From an uncultured Poribacteria bacterium (GTDB taxonomy: Bacteria > Poribacteria > WGA-4E > WGA-3G): a stretch of DNA of 64,000 nucleotides. The number at the start of each line of letters is the position of its first letter. Position 1 is the first letter of the stretch. Shown here in pieces: positions 35,752 through 42,949 of the stretch. The notes beneath the pieces are model-generated. The model was not told where the DNA came from, did not search any database, and saw only the letters and a list, made by a program, of their open reading frames with translations. The translations under genes and the position numbers were made by a program. The stretch covers positions 3,838,506 to 3,902,505 of the forward strand of contig OX638316.1 in the NCBI GenBank assembly GCA_951812525.1, read 5' to 3'.

Positions 35752-36510
35752 ATGAAATTTGGTTTTATGTCGTCTGTGTGTCCGCCGCTAACACTGGCGG
35801 AACTTATTGATAAAGCGAAACACTACAACTACGAACATTTGGAACTCCGCGTGGAGTGGGATCATGGGCACGGCGTAGAATTGGATTCGACACCCCAGCA
35901 GCTCCAGGAGGCACGCTCCTTGCTTGCTGATAGTGGCATTGAACTTTCTTGCATTGCTACGGGTTGTCGGTTCATTGATCCCGATGCCAGTAAGCGTGCT
36001 GAGCAGGTGGATTTACTCAAGCGGTATATTGATTTGTCCGAGAAGATGGGGGCAAAGAATATCCGTATTTTCGGGGATAGGGTACCTGAAACGCCGGTTG
36101 AAGTATCACAAACTTTAGATTGGGAAGCGGAAGGGATTCGTGCTTGCGACGGCTTAGCTGGAGAGGCAGGGGTAGCACTCTGCTTGGAGACACACGGCAA
36201 TCTCATCGGCAGTTGGGTCACGGAAACTATACACCGAGCAGAGGCAAAGAATACTTTTGTGAACTGGCACGCAGCGCATCATGTTCGCCATGGAGAACCT
36301 ATAGATGTCGCCTACGTGCATCTACGTGGCAAAGTACGACACGCACACGTCAACTTTGGCGACAGCGGACCGTTACCGGACACGGAAAGGGATTCGCTTA
36401 CGCTCCTCGCACAAGATGGATACGACGGATATGTTTCTATAGAGGTAATCAATCCGCCGGATTCAGATGCGGTACTACAACGACACGCCGAATTATACAA
36501 AACATTGTGA
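35752..36510 (+). CDS. Sugar phosphate isomerase/epimerase-like TIM barrel (AP endonuclease 2 family)
   Basis: A 252-residue xylose-isomerase-like TIM barrel. The second in-frame ATG (35752) is the start, as GGAGG lies 5 bases before it and inside the longer reading. Visible landmarks: LAELIDKAKHYNYEHLELRV, the metal-binding strand ends with LCLETHGN and NWHAAHH, and CAYVHLRG-type strand VAYVHLRGKVRHAHVNFGDS, then GYVSIEVINP with the last Glu. Members isomerise or epimerise sugars and inositols or dehydrate keto-inositols. It follows sbcC by 22 bases, but a functional link to repair is not implied. Confidence 0.84.
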   Translation: MKFGFMSSVCPPLTLAELIDKAKHYNYEHLELRVEWDHGHGVELDSTPQQLQEARSLLADSGIELSCIATGCRFIDPDASKRAEQVDLLKRYIDLSEKMGAKNIRIFGDRVPETPVEVSQTLDWEAEGIRACDGLAGEAGVALCLETHGNLIGSWVTETIHRAEAKNTFVNWHAAHHVRHGEPIDVAYVHLRGKVRHAHVNFGDSGPLPDTERDSLTLLAQDGYDGYVSIEVINPPDSDAVLQRHAELYKTL

Positions 36511-36524
36511 GTAGTCTTTGGCGA

Positions 36525-36635
36525 TTAGCAATTAGATCTCACGCTTTCAGCTATGATTGTGCTTTGAGCAATTGGCAGTCAATTAAGAGGGTTATGATTG
36601 ACATAAGACACCTCTTTCTAACTGCTAATTGCTAA
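36525..36635. repeat. Inverted repeat flanking a short AT-rich segment
   Basis: TTAGCAATTAG (36525-36535) and CTAATTGCTAA (36625-36635) are perfect 11-base inverted arms around 89 bases that also contain AAGAGG/CCTCTT. Similar 'gcgattagcagtcag' motifs recur at 58549-58670 and 62890-62930, so this seems to be a second dispersed repeat family between convergent genes. Confidence 0.6.
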
Positions 36636-36645
36636 CTGCTATTCG

Positions 36646-36975
36646 CTAAACGTTAAATGACTCGCCGCAACCACATGTATTCTTTGCGTTCGGGTTCGTA
36701 ATCTTAAAACCTGAATCCATCAATCCATCGTTGTAGTCAAGCACCGATCCAGCAAGGTAAAGCGTACTTCTGGGATCAATGAAGACCTTCAAACCGTGGA
36801 ATTCAAACACCTTGTCAGTGTCTTTCCCAGCGCCGAACTCGAGGTTGTACTGAAAGCCGGAACATCCGCCGCCGACAACCTGCATGCGTAAGCCGAGTGC
36901 GGATTCCGACTCAGGGTCATTGTTATTAATAAGTGTAATAGCTTTTTGTGCAGCAGATTCTGTGACTTTAATCAT
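36646..36975 (-). CDS. erpA: A-type iron-sulfur carrier (IscA/ErpA family)
   Basis: A 109-residue HesB/IscA/ErpA protein. All three cluster-binding Cys are present: C38 in GGGCSGFQY and C101, C103 in TCGCGESF. It receives Fe-S clusters from a scaffold and hands them to target enzymes. It lies 5 bases after the IscU-like gene, so the two are surely co-transcribed. The erpA name rests on general family similarity; iscA or sufA would be equally defensible. Confidence 0.93.
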   Translation of the reverse strand: MIKVTESAAQKAITLINNNDPESESALGLRMQVVGGGCSGFQYNLEFGAGKDTDKVFEFHGLKVFIDPRSTLYLAGSVLDYNDGLMDSGFKITNPNAKNTCGCGESFNV

Positions 36976-36980
36976 GGTGC

Positions 36981-37352
36981 TTACACCTCCGTTTTGGAGA
37001 GAAAATCGGCGATTGCCGTTTTTAATACCTCTTCAGCTGCTTCCGCGTAGCGTTGTTTATCCAAGGGCAGCCCACCTAATGCCTCAGATAGATGTATCGC
37101 TGTAATTTGAAGTGCTTCTGGAATTTCACTCCCGGTAACCATTTCAGTAAGGACCGAAGCACTTGCGATGGCAGTAGGACATCCGAATGCTCGGAACTTC
37201 GCCGCAACAATAACATCTTCCAATACCTTAAGGGTCAGTTTTATCATTTCACCACTGGCTGTAGAACCGACAGTGGCTGTGCCGTTGGCATCGGCGATTG
37301 TTCCAACGTTGCATGGGTTTTCGTAATGTTCAATTACTTGTGGCGTATACAT
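36981..37352 (-). CDS. IscU/NifU-N-like scaffold protein lacking two canonical cysteines
   Basis: A 123-residue IscU-family protein from the ATG at 37352 (AGGG upstream; the frame's first start at 37385 adds 11 atypical residues). The fold landmarks YTPQVIEHYENPCNVG, FRAFGCPTAIASASVLTEMV and ALGGLP are clear. Compared with E. coli IscU, Cys37 is S33, Asp39 is E35, Cys63 is kept (C58), and His105-Cys106 read R101-Y102. A Cys at position 14 replaces the common Arg of NPRNVG. A normal three-Cys cluster site therefore cannot form. It may be a carrier with another ligand set or a scaffold needing a partner. Confidence 0.82.
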   Translation of the reverse strand: MYTPQVIEHYENPCNVGTIADANGTATVGSTASGEMIKLTLKVLEDVIVAAKFRAFGCPTAIASASVLTEMVTGSEIPEALQITAIHLSEALGGLPLDKQRYAEAAEEVLKTAIADFLSKTEV

Positions 37353-37479
37353 CGGACATGCCCTTGCATTCCAAAAGAAGCCCATTCTGCAATTATACTA
37401 TATTTTCGATGGAATGTCAAATTTTGAGAAAAAATGCCAGTAGACCTCAAAGGTTAACTGACGACAACGTAGAACTGGC

Positions 37480-37980
37480 TTAAGCAGTAGCGTCATCATT
37501 CGCATTGGTCGTTTTAGGTTCTAATTCCGCTTGGCATTCGGCGCAATGACCAATTATCTCGTTACGAAAGCGTACTGGTTTAAATTGGTGCGCTTCACAC
37601 ACCGATTTTTGCAAGGCATCAATCCGAGGTTCTTTAAATTCAACAATCTGATTGCACCGAAGGCAGATAAGGTGTGCATGTTCTTGGAGGGAGTGGATGC
37701 TCTCATAACGGGTGTTTTTCTGGGCATCAATGAATTCGGTCAGCAACCCGCTTTTCACGAGCAGTGGGAGCGTCCGATAGATGGTTGGACGTGACACCAG
37801 ATATCCATTTCGACGCATTTGGACCAAGAGATCTTCAGTTTGGAAGTGGCCGGGATAGTCAAAAACTTGGTTTAAAATATCCAATCGTTTTTGCGTCAAA
37901 CGGAGTCCACAACTCTTAAGGTAGTCTTCAAACTGCGTTACAAATTCAGTATCGAGTTTGGATTCGTTCGTAGACTGCAT
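37480..37980 (-). CDS. fur: Fur family transcriptional regulator
   Basis: A 166-residue Fur-family repressor. The winged helix spans about 20-90 (LRLTQKRLDILNQVF, VSRPTIYRTLPLLVKSGLL). The metal sensor segment HSLQEHAHLICLRCNQIVEF gives His ligands and a CxxC pair, with CAEC near residues 148-151 forming the second Cys pair of the structural zinc site. It could be Fur, PerR or Zur; the Fe-S genes next door favour Fur or an IscR-like role. It follows mqnA by 21 bases. Confidence 0.9.
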   Translation of the reverse strand: MQSTNESKLDTEFVTQFEDYLKSCGLRLTQKRLDILNQVFDYPGHFQTEDLLVQMRRNGYLVSRPTIYRTLPLLVKSGLLTEFIDAQKNTRYESIHSLQEHAHLICLRCNQIVEFKEPRIDALQKSVCEAHQFKPVRFRNEIIGHCAECQAELEPKTTNANDDATA

Positions 37981-38001
37981 TTCTGGTCCCTTTCAGCTGG
38001 C

Positions 38002-38835
38002 TTATTTGAAACAGAGACGGCGACACGGTGGAGAGAGATCGTGTTTTACAGCGTACTTATAGAAAAGTTCAATGCCAGCGATTGCAGATTCGTCCAGATC
38101 GTATTTGATGCTATCTCGCAAATAGGCAAGGCAGAGCGGTTCGGGCAAACCTAACTTTAGTGCCTCAAGCCGTGCGATCTCCTGTATTTTCGCCGTACCA
38201 CGTGCTTTGGATTCAAGGAGGACTGGTGGTACATCACCTAAATCTGTTTCCTGCCTCGCAACCCAACAAGCATACACAAACGGTAAGCCCGTTAACTTAT
38301 GCCAGTCCTCGCCAAGATCAACACAATACTCCGTCGAACCGAGATGTCTCAATGCTGCATCTCCAATAAGGAGAACTGCATCAAAAGGTGGATCTTGCCG
38401 ATTTTCAAGAGCAGTCTTTGGATTTACTGTCGGGTCACACGTTGTAAACGCCGGCGAGATTCGATATTTCTCAGCAAGTAAGATTTTCAACAGCGCAACA
38501 GAGGATCGAGAATTTCTATCAAGAGCGATACGTTGAATTTCAGGAACGGGTACACGACTGAACAATTGGATACTACGCACACGCCCGTCCGATGTGATTG
38601 ATATATCCGGTAGAATACAGTAAGGTGTATCCAACGGATTCGCACGAAAATATTCTATGATCGGGATTAATCCGACATCAATTTCGTCTTTTTTTAGTAA
38701 CGTCGCAATACGACTTGGCACATCGACAGTGAGCGCAATATCTGTTTCGATTTCTTGTTTCAAAAGGGGATAAATAAGCGGTTTAGTGTTCAGGAACGAG
38801 ACCGCACCTACCCTTATGCGGCTTTTCTGTACCAC
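38002..38835 (-). CDS. mqnA: Chorismate dehydratase MqnA (futalosine pathway)
   Basis: A 277-residue MqnA. RVGAVSFLNTKPLIYPL at residues 8-24 is the family N-terminus and DVGLIPIIEYFR and SSVALLKILLAEKY follow the periplasmic-binding-protein-like fold. It converts chorismate to 3-enolpyruvylbenzoate, the first step of the futalosine route to menaquinone. The start is GTG at 38835 with AGGG about 6 bases upstream, and it overlaps the end of mqnE by 22 bases. Confidence 0.92.
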   Translation of the reverse strand: MVQKSRIRVGAVSFLNTKPLIYPLLKQEIETDIALTVDVPSRIATLLKKDEIDVGLIPIIEYFRANPLDTPYCILPDISITSDGRVRSIQLFSRVPVPEIQRIALDRNSRSSVALLKILLAEKYRISPAFTTCDPTVNPKTALENRQDPPFDAVLLIGDAALRHLGSTEYCVDLGEDWHKLTGLPFVYACWVARQETDLGDVPPVLLESKARGTAKIQEIARLEALKLGLPEPLCLAYLRDSIKYDLDESAIAGIELFYKYAVKHDLSPPCRRLCFK

Positions 38836-39950
38836 TGATTTCCCTCTCGAATGATTTCATTGTAAAGTGTATCGCGCTCAATGGGCACGAAGCCTGCCTC
38901 TTCAATGAGATGCGTTAGTTGCGAAACGGTGACGGCTTCTGGTGTGTCTGCGCCTGCCATGTGTGTGATTTTTTCCTCAGTTACAGTGCCATCAATATCA
39001 TCAGAGCCAAAGCGGAGTGCAACTTGTGCTGTCTTCAAGCCTGTCATGATCCAATAAACCTTGATATGCGGTATGTTATCGAGCATGAGACGCGCAACGG
39101 CAATGTTCCGAAGATCCGTTAAACCCGTTGTTGAAGGCAGATATGCCATACGGGTATTCAAAGGGTGAAACGCCAGTGGGATGAAGGTGGAAAACCCACC
39201 AGATTTATCCTGCTGTTCGCGGAGTCTGATAAAGTGGTCAACCCGGTCCTCGTTTGTTTCGAGGTGTCCATATAGCATTGTAGCGTTTGTGGAGATACCG
39301 AGGCGATGCGCAATATCGTGTACCTCTAACCACCCCTCTGCACTCAGTTTTCCGGGACAGATTTTCTCACGCGTCTCTTCTGCGAAAATTTCCGCACCAC
39401 CACCGGGCAGTGAGTCTAAACCCGCTTCTCGAAGCTGCGTTAGAACTTCTTCTATTGACATCTTAAAAATGCGAGAGAAGTGATGAATTTCGACAGCCGT
39501 GAAAAATTTGAGGTGGACCTGTGGCATCCGTTCTTTGAGTCCACGGATGATATCGAGGTAGTAGTCAAACGGCAATTTGGGGTGTAACCCGCCTACGCTA
39601 TGAATCTCAGTGCAACCGTTTTCAATAGAGCGCATGGCTTTGTCTAAAAACTCATCAACACTCATTTCCCACGCCCCTTCGGTCTGCATGTTTTTTCGGG
39701 CGAATGCACAAAAGTGGCACCGGGCGTGCAGGATACAGACATTAGAGTAGTCAATGTGTTGGTTGATGTTATAGTAGGCGACGTTTCCATTTAGACGTTC
39801 ACGAACGTGGTTAGCAATGAATCCAACCCCTGTAATATCTGAGCTCTCATAAAGTGAGACACCTTCCTCAAAGGAAAGGCGTTGCGCTGCCTTAACTTTT
39901 TCGTAGATCGCAGGCAATTTAGGATCCGTAAACCGGCTGTAGTGTTCCAT
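38814..39950 (-). CDS. mqnE: Aminofutalosine synthase MqnE (radical SAM)
   Basis: A 378-residue radical SAM enzyme matching MqnE: NINQHIDYSNVCILHARCHF, then EIHSVGGLHPKLPFDYYLDI, TAVEIHHFS, LPGGGAEIF and ATMLYGHLET. It joins enolpyruvylbenzoate to SAM to make aminodeoxyfutalosine. The cluster Cys are C72, C78 and C81, i.e. CX5CX2C rather than the usual CX3CX2C, a two-residue widening. mqnE and mqnA overlap and lie with fur and the Fe-S genes downstream, a sensible grouping for an Fe-S-dependent pathway. It could be confused with MqnC, but the GGLHP segment favours MqnE. Confidence 0.88.
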   Translation of the reverse strand: MEHYSRFTDPKLPAIYEKVKAAQRLSFEEGVSLYESSDITGVGFIANHVRERLNGNVAYYNINQHIDYSNVCILHARCHFCAFARKNMQTEGAWEMSVDEFLDKAMRSIENGCTEIHSVGGLHPKLPFDYYLDIIRGLKERMPQVHLKFFTAVEIHHFSRIFKMSIEEVLTQLREAGLDSLPGGGAEIFAEETREKICPGKLSAEGWLEVHDIAHRLGISTNATMLYGHLETNEDRVDHFIRLREQQDKSGGFSTFIPLAFHPLNTRMAYLPSTTGLTDLRNIAVARLMLDNIPHIKVYWIMTGLKTAQVALRFGSDDIDGTVTEEKITHMAGADTPEAVTVSQLTHLIEEAGFVPIERDTLYNEIIREGNQWYRKAA

Positions 39951-40074
39951 TACTTTTCATCCTGATCGATTATCAATCCTTTTGCACTTCAGTGCGACTT
40001 GCAGACTCGAAACCTATACCAAATATCTAAGACTGCAAGCCAAAAATTTTTACCCATAGTCCGATAGAAAATGC

Positions 40075-40104
40075 TTGACACTTGGTCATCAATAAAAGTA
40101 TTAT
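40075..40104 (+). promoter_or_regulatory. Sigma70 promoter for the isomerase-SAM hydrolase-trpS operon
   Basis: TTGACA (40075-40080, consensus), 18-base spacer, TATTAT (40099-40104, five of six). Its -10 overlaps the -10 of the opposing promoter at 40100-40128, making a bidirectional promoter. Confidence 0.65.
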
Positions 40105-40128
40105 AGCACAAGAGTATTAAGGATGCAA
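40100..40128 (-). promoter_or_regulatory. Extended -10 promoter for the mqnE operon
   Basis: Minus strand: -35 TTGCAT (40128-40123), 17-base spacer, -10 TATAAT (40105-40100, consensus) preceded by TGC, an extended -10. It lies 150 bases before mqnE and shares five base pairs of its -10 with the plus-strand promoter. Confidence 0.62.
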
Positions 40129-40191
40129 GTCTTTTTAACATCGGTTTGCGAATTTCGCCGAGGTTTTTCAACGAGAAGGGAAGAGGAATTT

Positions 40192-40992
40192 ATGTCAAAA
40201 TTAGGACTTATTCATTACAACTACGTAAGCAAATCGCTTGATGATTTTCTGAAATTCACGAGCGAGACAGGTTTCAGTTACGTGGAACTCCAGATTAGCG
40301 ATGTTTGGAGTTCGGAAACCGCTGATCCCGAAAAGAATGCCGAAGCCGTTAGAGCACAGGTCGAGGGTTACGGCTTACAGGTCTCCGCACTCGCCGCCGG
40401 AAACGATTTCGTTTTGCTCGAGGAAGACGCTATCCGCTCTCAGGTCGAACGGATGGAACGCATTGCCGGACTCGCTAAGCTGCTGGGTGCTTCAATCCTC
40501 CGAACGGAGGGTGGTGTAGCAAAGGACGCTGTGCCAGAAAGCCGTTGGGTTGAAGCCATGGCTGGTTGCCTAACCCGGTGTCTTGAATTTGCAGAGCGGG
40601 ACGAGGTATATTTGGCGGTAGACAATCACGGCATCGTTACAAACGACGGTGACTTGCAGGTCGAGATCTTTGATCGGGTGGGTTCTAAGTATGTCGGTGC
40701 CAATATGGACACAATGAACTATCGTTGGGCTGGTCATGATTTAGAGACGGTGGGCAGGTATTATGAAATCGTCGCACCCTATACCCTACACACGCACCTG
40801 AAAGACGGAACAGGATCGCGTGCCGACTACCGTGGCGAGGCACTCGGTGAAGGCGAAATAGATCTCGGCAAGGCAATTCGGTGTTTGAGAGAAGCCGGTT
40901 ATGACGGTGTTTGGTGCTGTGAATACGAGGGTAGGGAAAACGATGGGACAGGACAACGAAAAAGTTTTGACTGGATGCAAGCAAACCTCTAA
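40192..40992 (+). CDS. Sugar phosphate isomerase/epimerase-like TIM barrel
   Basis: A 266-residue AP-endonuclease-2-type TIM barrel. The ATG at 40192 has GAGG 5 bases upstream; the frame is open further up but crosses the promoter. Landmarks: FTSETGFSYVELQISDVWSS, GASILRTEGG, YLAVDNHG, VGANMDTMNYRW, TLHTHLKDG, LGEGEIDLGKAIRCLREAGY and WCCEYEG, which together give the Glu/Asp/His metal site. Likely an isomerase or epimerase of a sugar or inositol. It overlaps nothing but is only 3 bases from the next gene, so they form one operon. Confidence 0.86.
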   Translation: MSKLGLIHYNYVSKSLDDFLKFTSETGFSYVELQISDVWSSETADPEKNAEAVRAQVEGYGLQVSALAAGNDFVLLEEDAIRSQVERMERIAGLAKLLGASILRTEGGVAKDAVPESRWVEAMAGCLTRCLEFAERDEVYLAVDNHGIVTNDGDLQVEIFDRVGSKYVGANMDTMNYRWAGHDLETVGRYYEIVAPYTLHTHLKDGTGSRADYRGEALGEGEIDLGKAIRCLREAGYDGVWCCEYEGRENDGTGQRKSFDWMQANL

Positions 40993-40995
40993 GAG

Positions 40996-41826
40996 ATGAG
41001 CATTCCACCTCGCATTATCACACTAACAACCGATTTTGGCACGAGTGATGCTTACGTCGGTGTCATGAAAGGTGTAATTCTTGGCATTAATCCGAACGCG
41101 CAAGTCGTTGACATTACGCATGCCGTGCCGCCACAGGATATTCACGAAGCAGCCTTCTTAATCCATGCAGCGTATCGCTATTTTCCGACAGACACGATTC
41201 ACGTCATCGTTGTTGATCCCGGCGTAGGGAGCGACCGACGGGCGATAGTTTGCCAAACGGAGCAGGCACTCTTCGTCTGTCCTGACAACGGGATATTGAC
41301 TTATCTCCTGCATGAAATTGAGAACGATGGAAAACAGCTGGAGAATATAGTAGCGATTCAAAACCCGGTTTACTGTTTGCCAGAGGTAAGCCAGACATTC
41401 CACGGCAGGGATATTTTCGCTCCCGTTGCAGCTCATTTATCACGTGGTGTACCGCTTGCGGAGATGGGTCCTTCCGTACGAGATCTCGTCCGACTCCCGA
41501 TTCCAACGCTTGAGATTTCTGATGATAAACTGACAGGTGAGATTATCAAAATCGACAGTTTTGGAAATGCAATATCGAATATCTCAGAAAGCCTACTGAC
41601 CTGCTTGCAAGGCGGATCTGCCGCGGAAATCTACGATTGTGAAATCAGAGTCGGCAGTGTGAAGCTTAAAGGTCTCAACCGTTCATACGCCGATTCTGAG
41701 ATCGGAGCTCCTCTGGCAATTATTGGGAGCTCTGGGGTGCTGGAAATTGCCGTGAATGGTGGGAGTGCGGCAGCGATTTTCGGATTAAAGCGAGGAGATA
41801 CAGTTACAATTCATAGGTTTGATTGA
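40996..41826 (+). CDS. SAM hydroxide adenosyltransferase (DUF62 family)
   Basis: A 276-residue DUF62 protein. ITLTTDFGTSDAYVGVMKGV at the N-terminus, VVDITHAVPPQDIHEAAFLI, VDPGVGSDRRAIV (the Asp-Arg-His hydroxide-binding region), and FHGRDIFAPVAAHLSRG are diagnostic. The C-terminal barrel contains IIKIDSFGNAISNI. The family uses a water-derived hydroxide to split SAM into adenosine and methionine and is related to fluorinase/chlorinase; the halogenase loop is not evident. It sits between the isomerase and trpS, 3 and 6 bases away. Confidence 0.92.
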   Translation: MSIPPRIITLTTDFGTSDAYVGVMKGVILGINPNAQVVDITHAVPPQDIHEAAFLIHAAYRYFPTDTIHVIVVDPGVGSDRRAIVCQTEQALFVCPDNGILTYLLHEIENDGKQLENIVAIQNPVYCLPEVSQTFHGRDIFAPVAAHLSRGVPLAEMGPSVRDLVRLPIPTLEISDDKLTGEIIKIDSFGNAISNISESLLTCLQGGSAAEIYDCEIRVGSVKLKGLNRSYADSEIGAPLAIIGSSGVLEIAVNGGSAAAIFGLKRGDTVTIHRFD

Positions 41827-41832
41827 ATATAT

Positions 41833-42882
41833 ATGGTTCAGCAGGTTAAAATAGAATTAAAATCCGAAGAGGAGGACGGAACCAAATTGAGACAGATAAC
41901 TTTAACCGGGATCAAACCGACAGGACAGCCGCACATCGGCAACTACCTCGGTATGATTAAACCGGCACTGGAACTCGCGGAAACATATCAAGCACTTTAC
42001 TTCATCGCAGATTACCACGCACTTACTACTGTAAAAGACAAGAAAGAGTTGATACATTTAACCCACCAGGCAACTGCGACGTGGTTAGCATTGGGATTAG
42101 ACCCGAATGAAGTGATTTTCTACCGTCAATCGGACATTCCAGAGGTATTCGAGTTGTCATGGGCGTTGGCGTGTTTCACAGCAAAAGGCTTGCTTAACCG
42201 GGCGCACGCCTACAAGGCGATCGTTGATGACAATATCTCCGAGGGTCGGGAGGAGGATAAGAACATTAATGTGGGACTCTTCACCTATCCTGTTTTGATG
42301 GCGGCGGACATCCTGCTCTTTGGTACGCACGTTGTGCCGGTCGGTCTTGACCAGCAACAGCACCTCGAAATTACGCGCGATGTCGCCCTCACCTTCAACA
42401 GGAATTATGGCGATGTTTTAACAATTCCAGAAGCCGTAATTCGCAAAGAGGTCATGACTATCCCCGGAATTGATGGCAGAAAGATGAGCAAAAGTTATAA
42501 CAATGTCATCCCTATCTTCGCACCTTCTAACCAAGTGCGTAAGCCTGTGATGCGGATTGTAACCGACTCTAGACTTCCAGAAGATCCGAAAGATCCTGAT
42601 GAATGTAATATCTTTGCGATCTATCGACACTTCGCAGATGCGGATGCCGTTGCTGCGAAACGACAACTCTATCTTGATGGTGGGCTGGCGTATGGCGAGA
42701 TGAAAAAAGAGTTGTTTGCGTTGTTAGAGACGACGTTTTCTGCCCAGCGCGACCGGTATAATGATTTGATGGACAATACGGATGAACTGGATAAAATCCT
42801 TGAAGAAGGTAGCGAAAAAGCACGCGATATCGCTGTGCCGATTTTAGCGAAGGTCCGTAAAGCCGTTGGTGTCAGTCCTTAA
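41833..42882 (+). CDS. trpS: Tryptophan--tRNA ligase
   Basis: A 349-residue class I tryptophanyl-tRNA synthetase. TGIKPTGQPHIGNYLGMI holds the HIGH-like motif (PHIGNYLG) and GRKMSKSYNN is KMSKS. The stretch VMAADILLFGTHVVPVGLDQ (amino acid site, with Asp/Gln) is typical. The N-terminus is ~18 residues longer than E. coli TrpS and charged. It charges tRNA-Trp. It ends the three-gene operon; a stem follows the stop but its T-tract faces the other way (see 42885-42916). Confidence 0.96.
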   Translation: MVQQVKIELKSEEEDGTKLRQITLTGIKPTGQPHIGNYLGMIKPALELAETYQALYFIADYHALTTVKDKKELIHLTHQATATWLALGLDPNEVIFYRQSDIPEVFELSWALACFTAKGLLNRAHAYKAIVDDNISEGREEDKNINVGLFTYPVLMAADILLFGTHVVPVGLDQQQHLEITRDVALTFNRNYGDVLTIPEAVIRKEVMTIPGIDGRKMSKSYNNVIPIFAPSNQVRKPVMRIVTDSRLPEDPKDPDECNIFAIYRHFADADAVAAKRQLYLDGGLAYGEMKKELFALLETTFSAQRDRYNDLMDNTDELDKILEEGSEKARDIAVPILAKVRKAVGVSP

Positions 42883-42884
42883 GC

Positions 42885-42916
42885 AAAAAACGAGGTGGCA
42901 AAGTAATGCCACCTCG
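42885..42916 (-). terminator. Rho-independent terminator of the WD40 gene
   Basis: 10-base perfect stem, CGAGGTGGCA (42891-42900) and TGCCACCTCG (42907-42916), 6-base loop; on the minus strand it is followed by six T (plus-strand A at 42885-42890). The stem also lies 8 bases after trpS, so it may act weakly for that operon. Confidence 0.85.
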
Positions 42917-42949
42917 CCAAATAGTGAAGTTTCCTTCTATAGAGATGCT

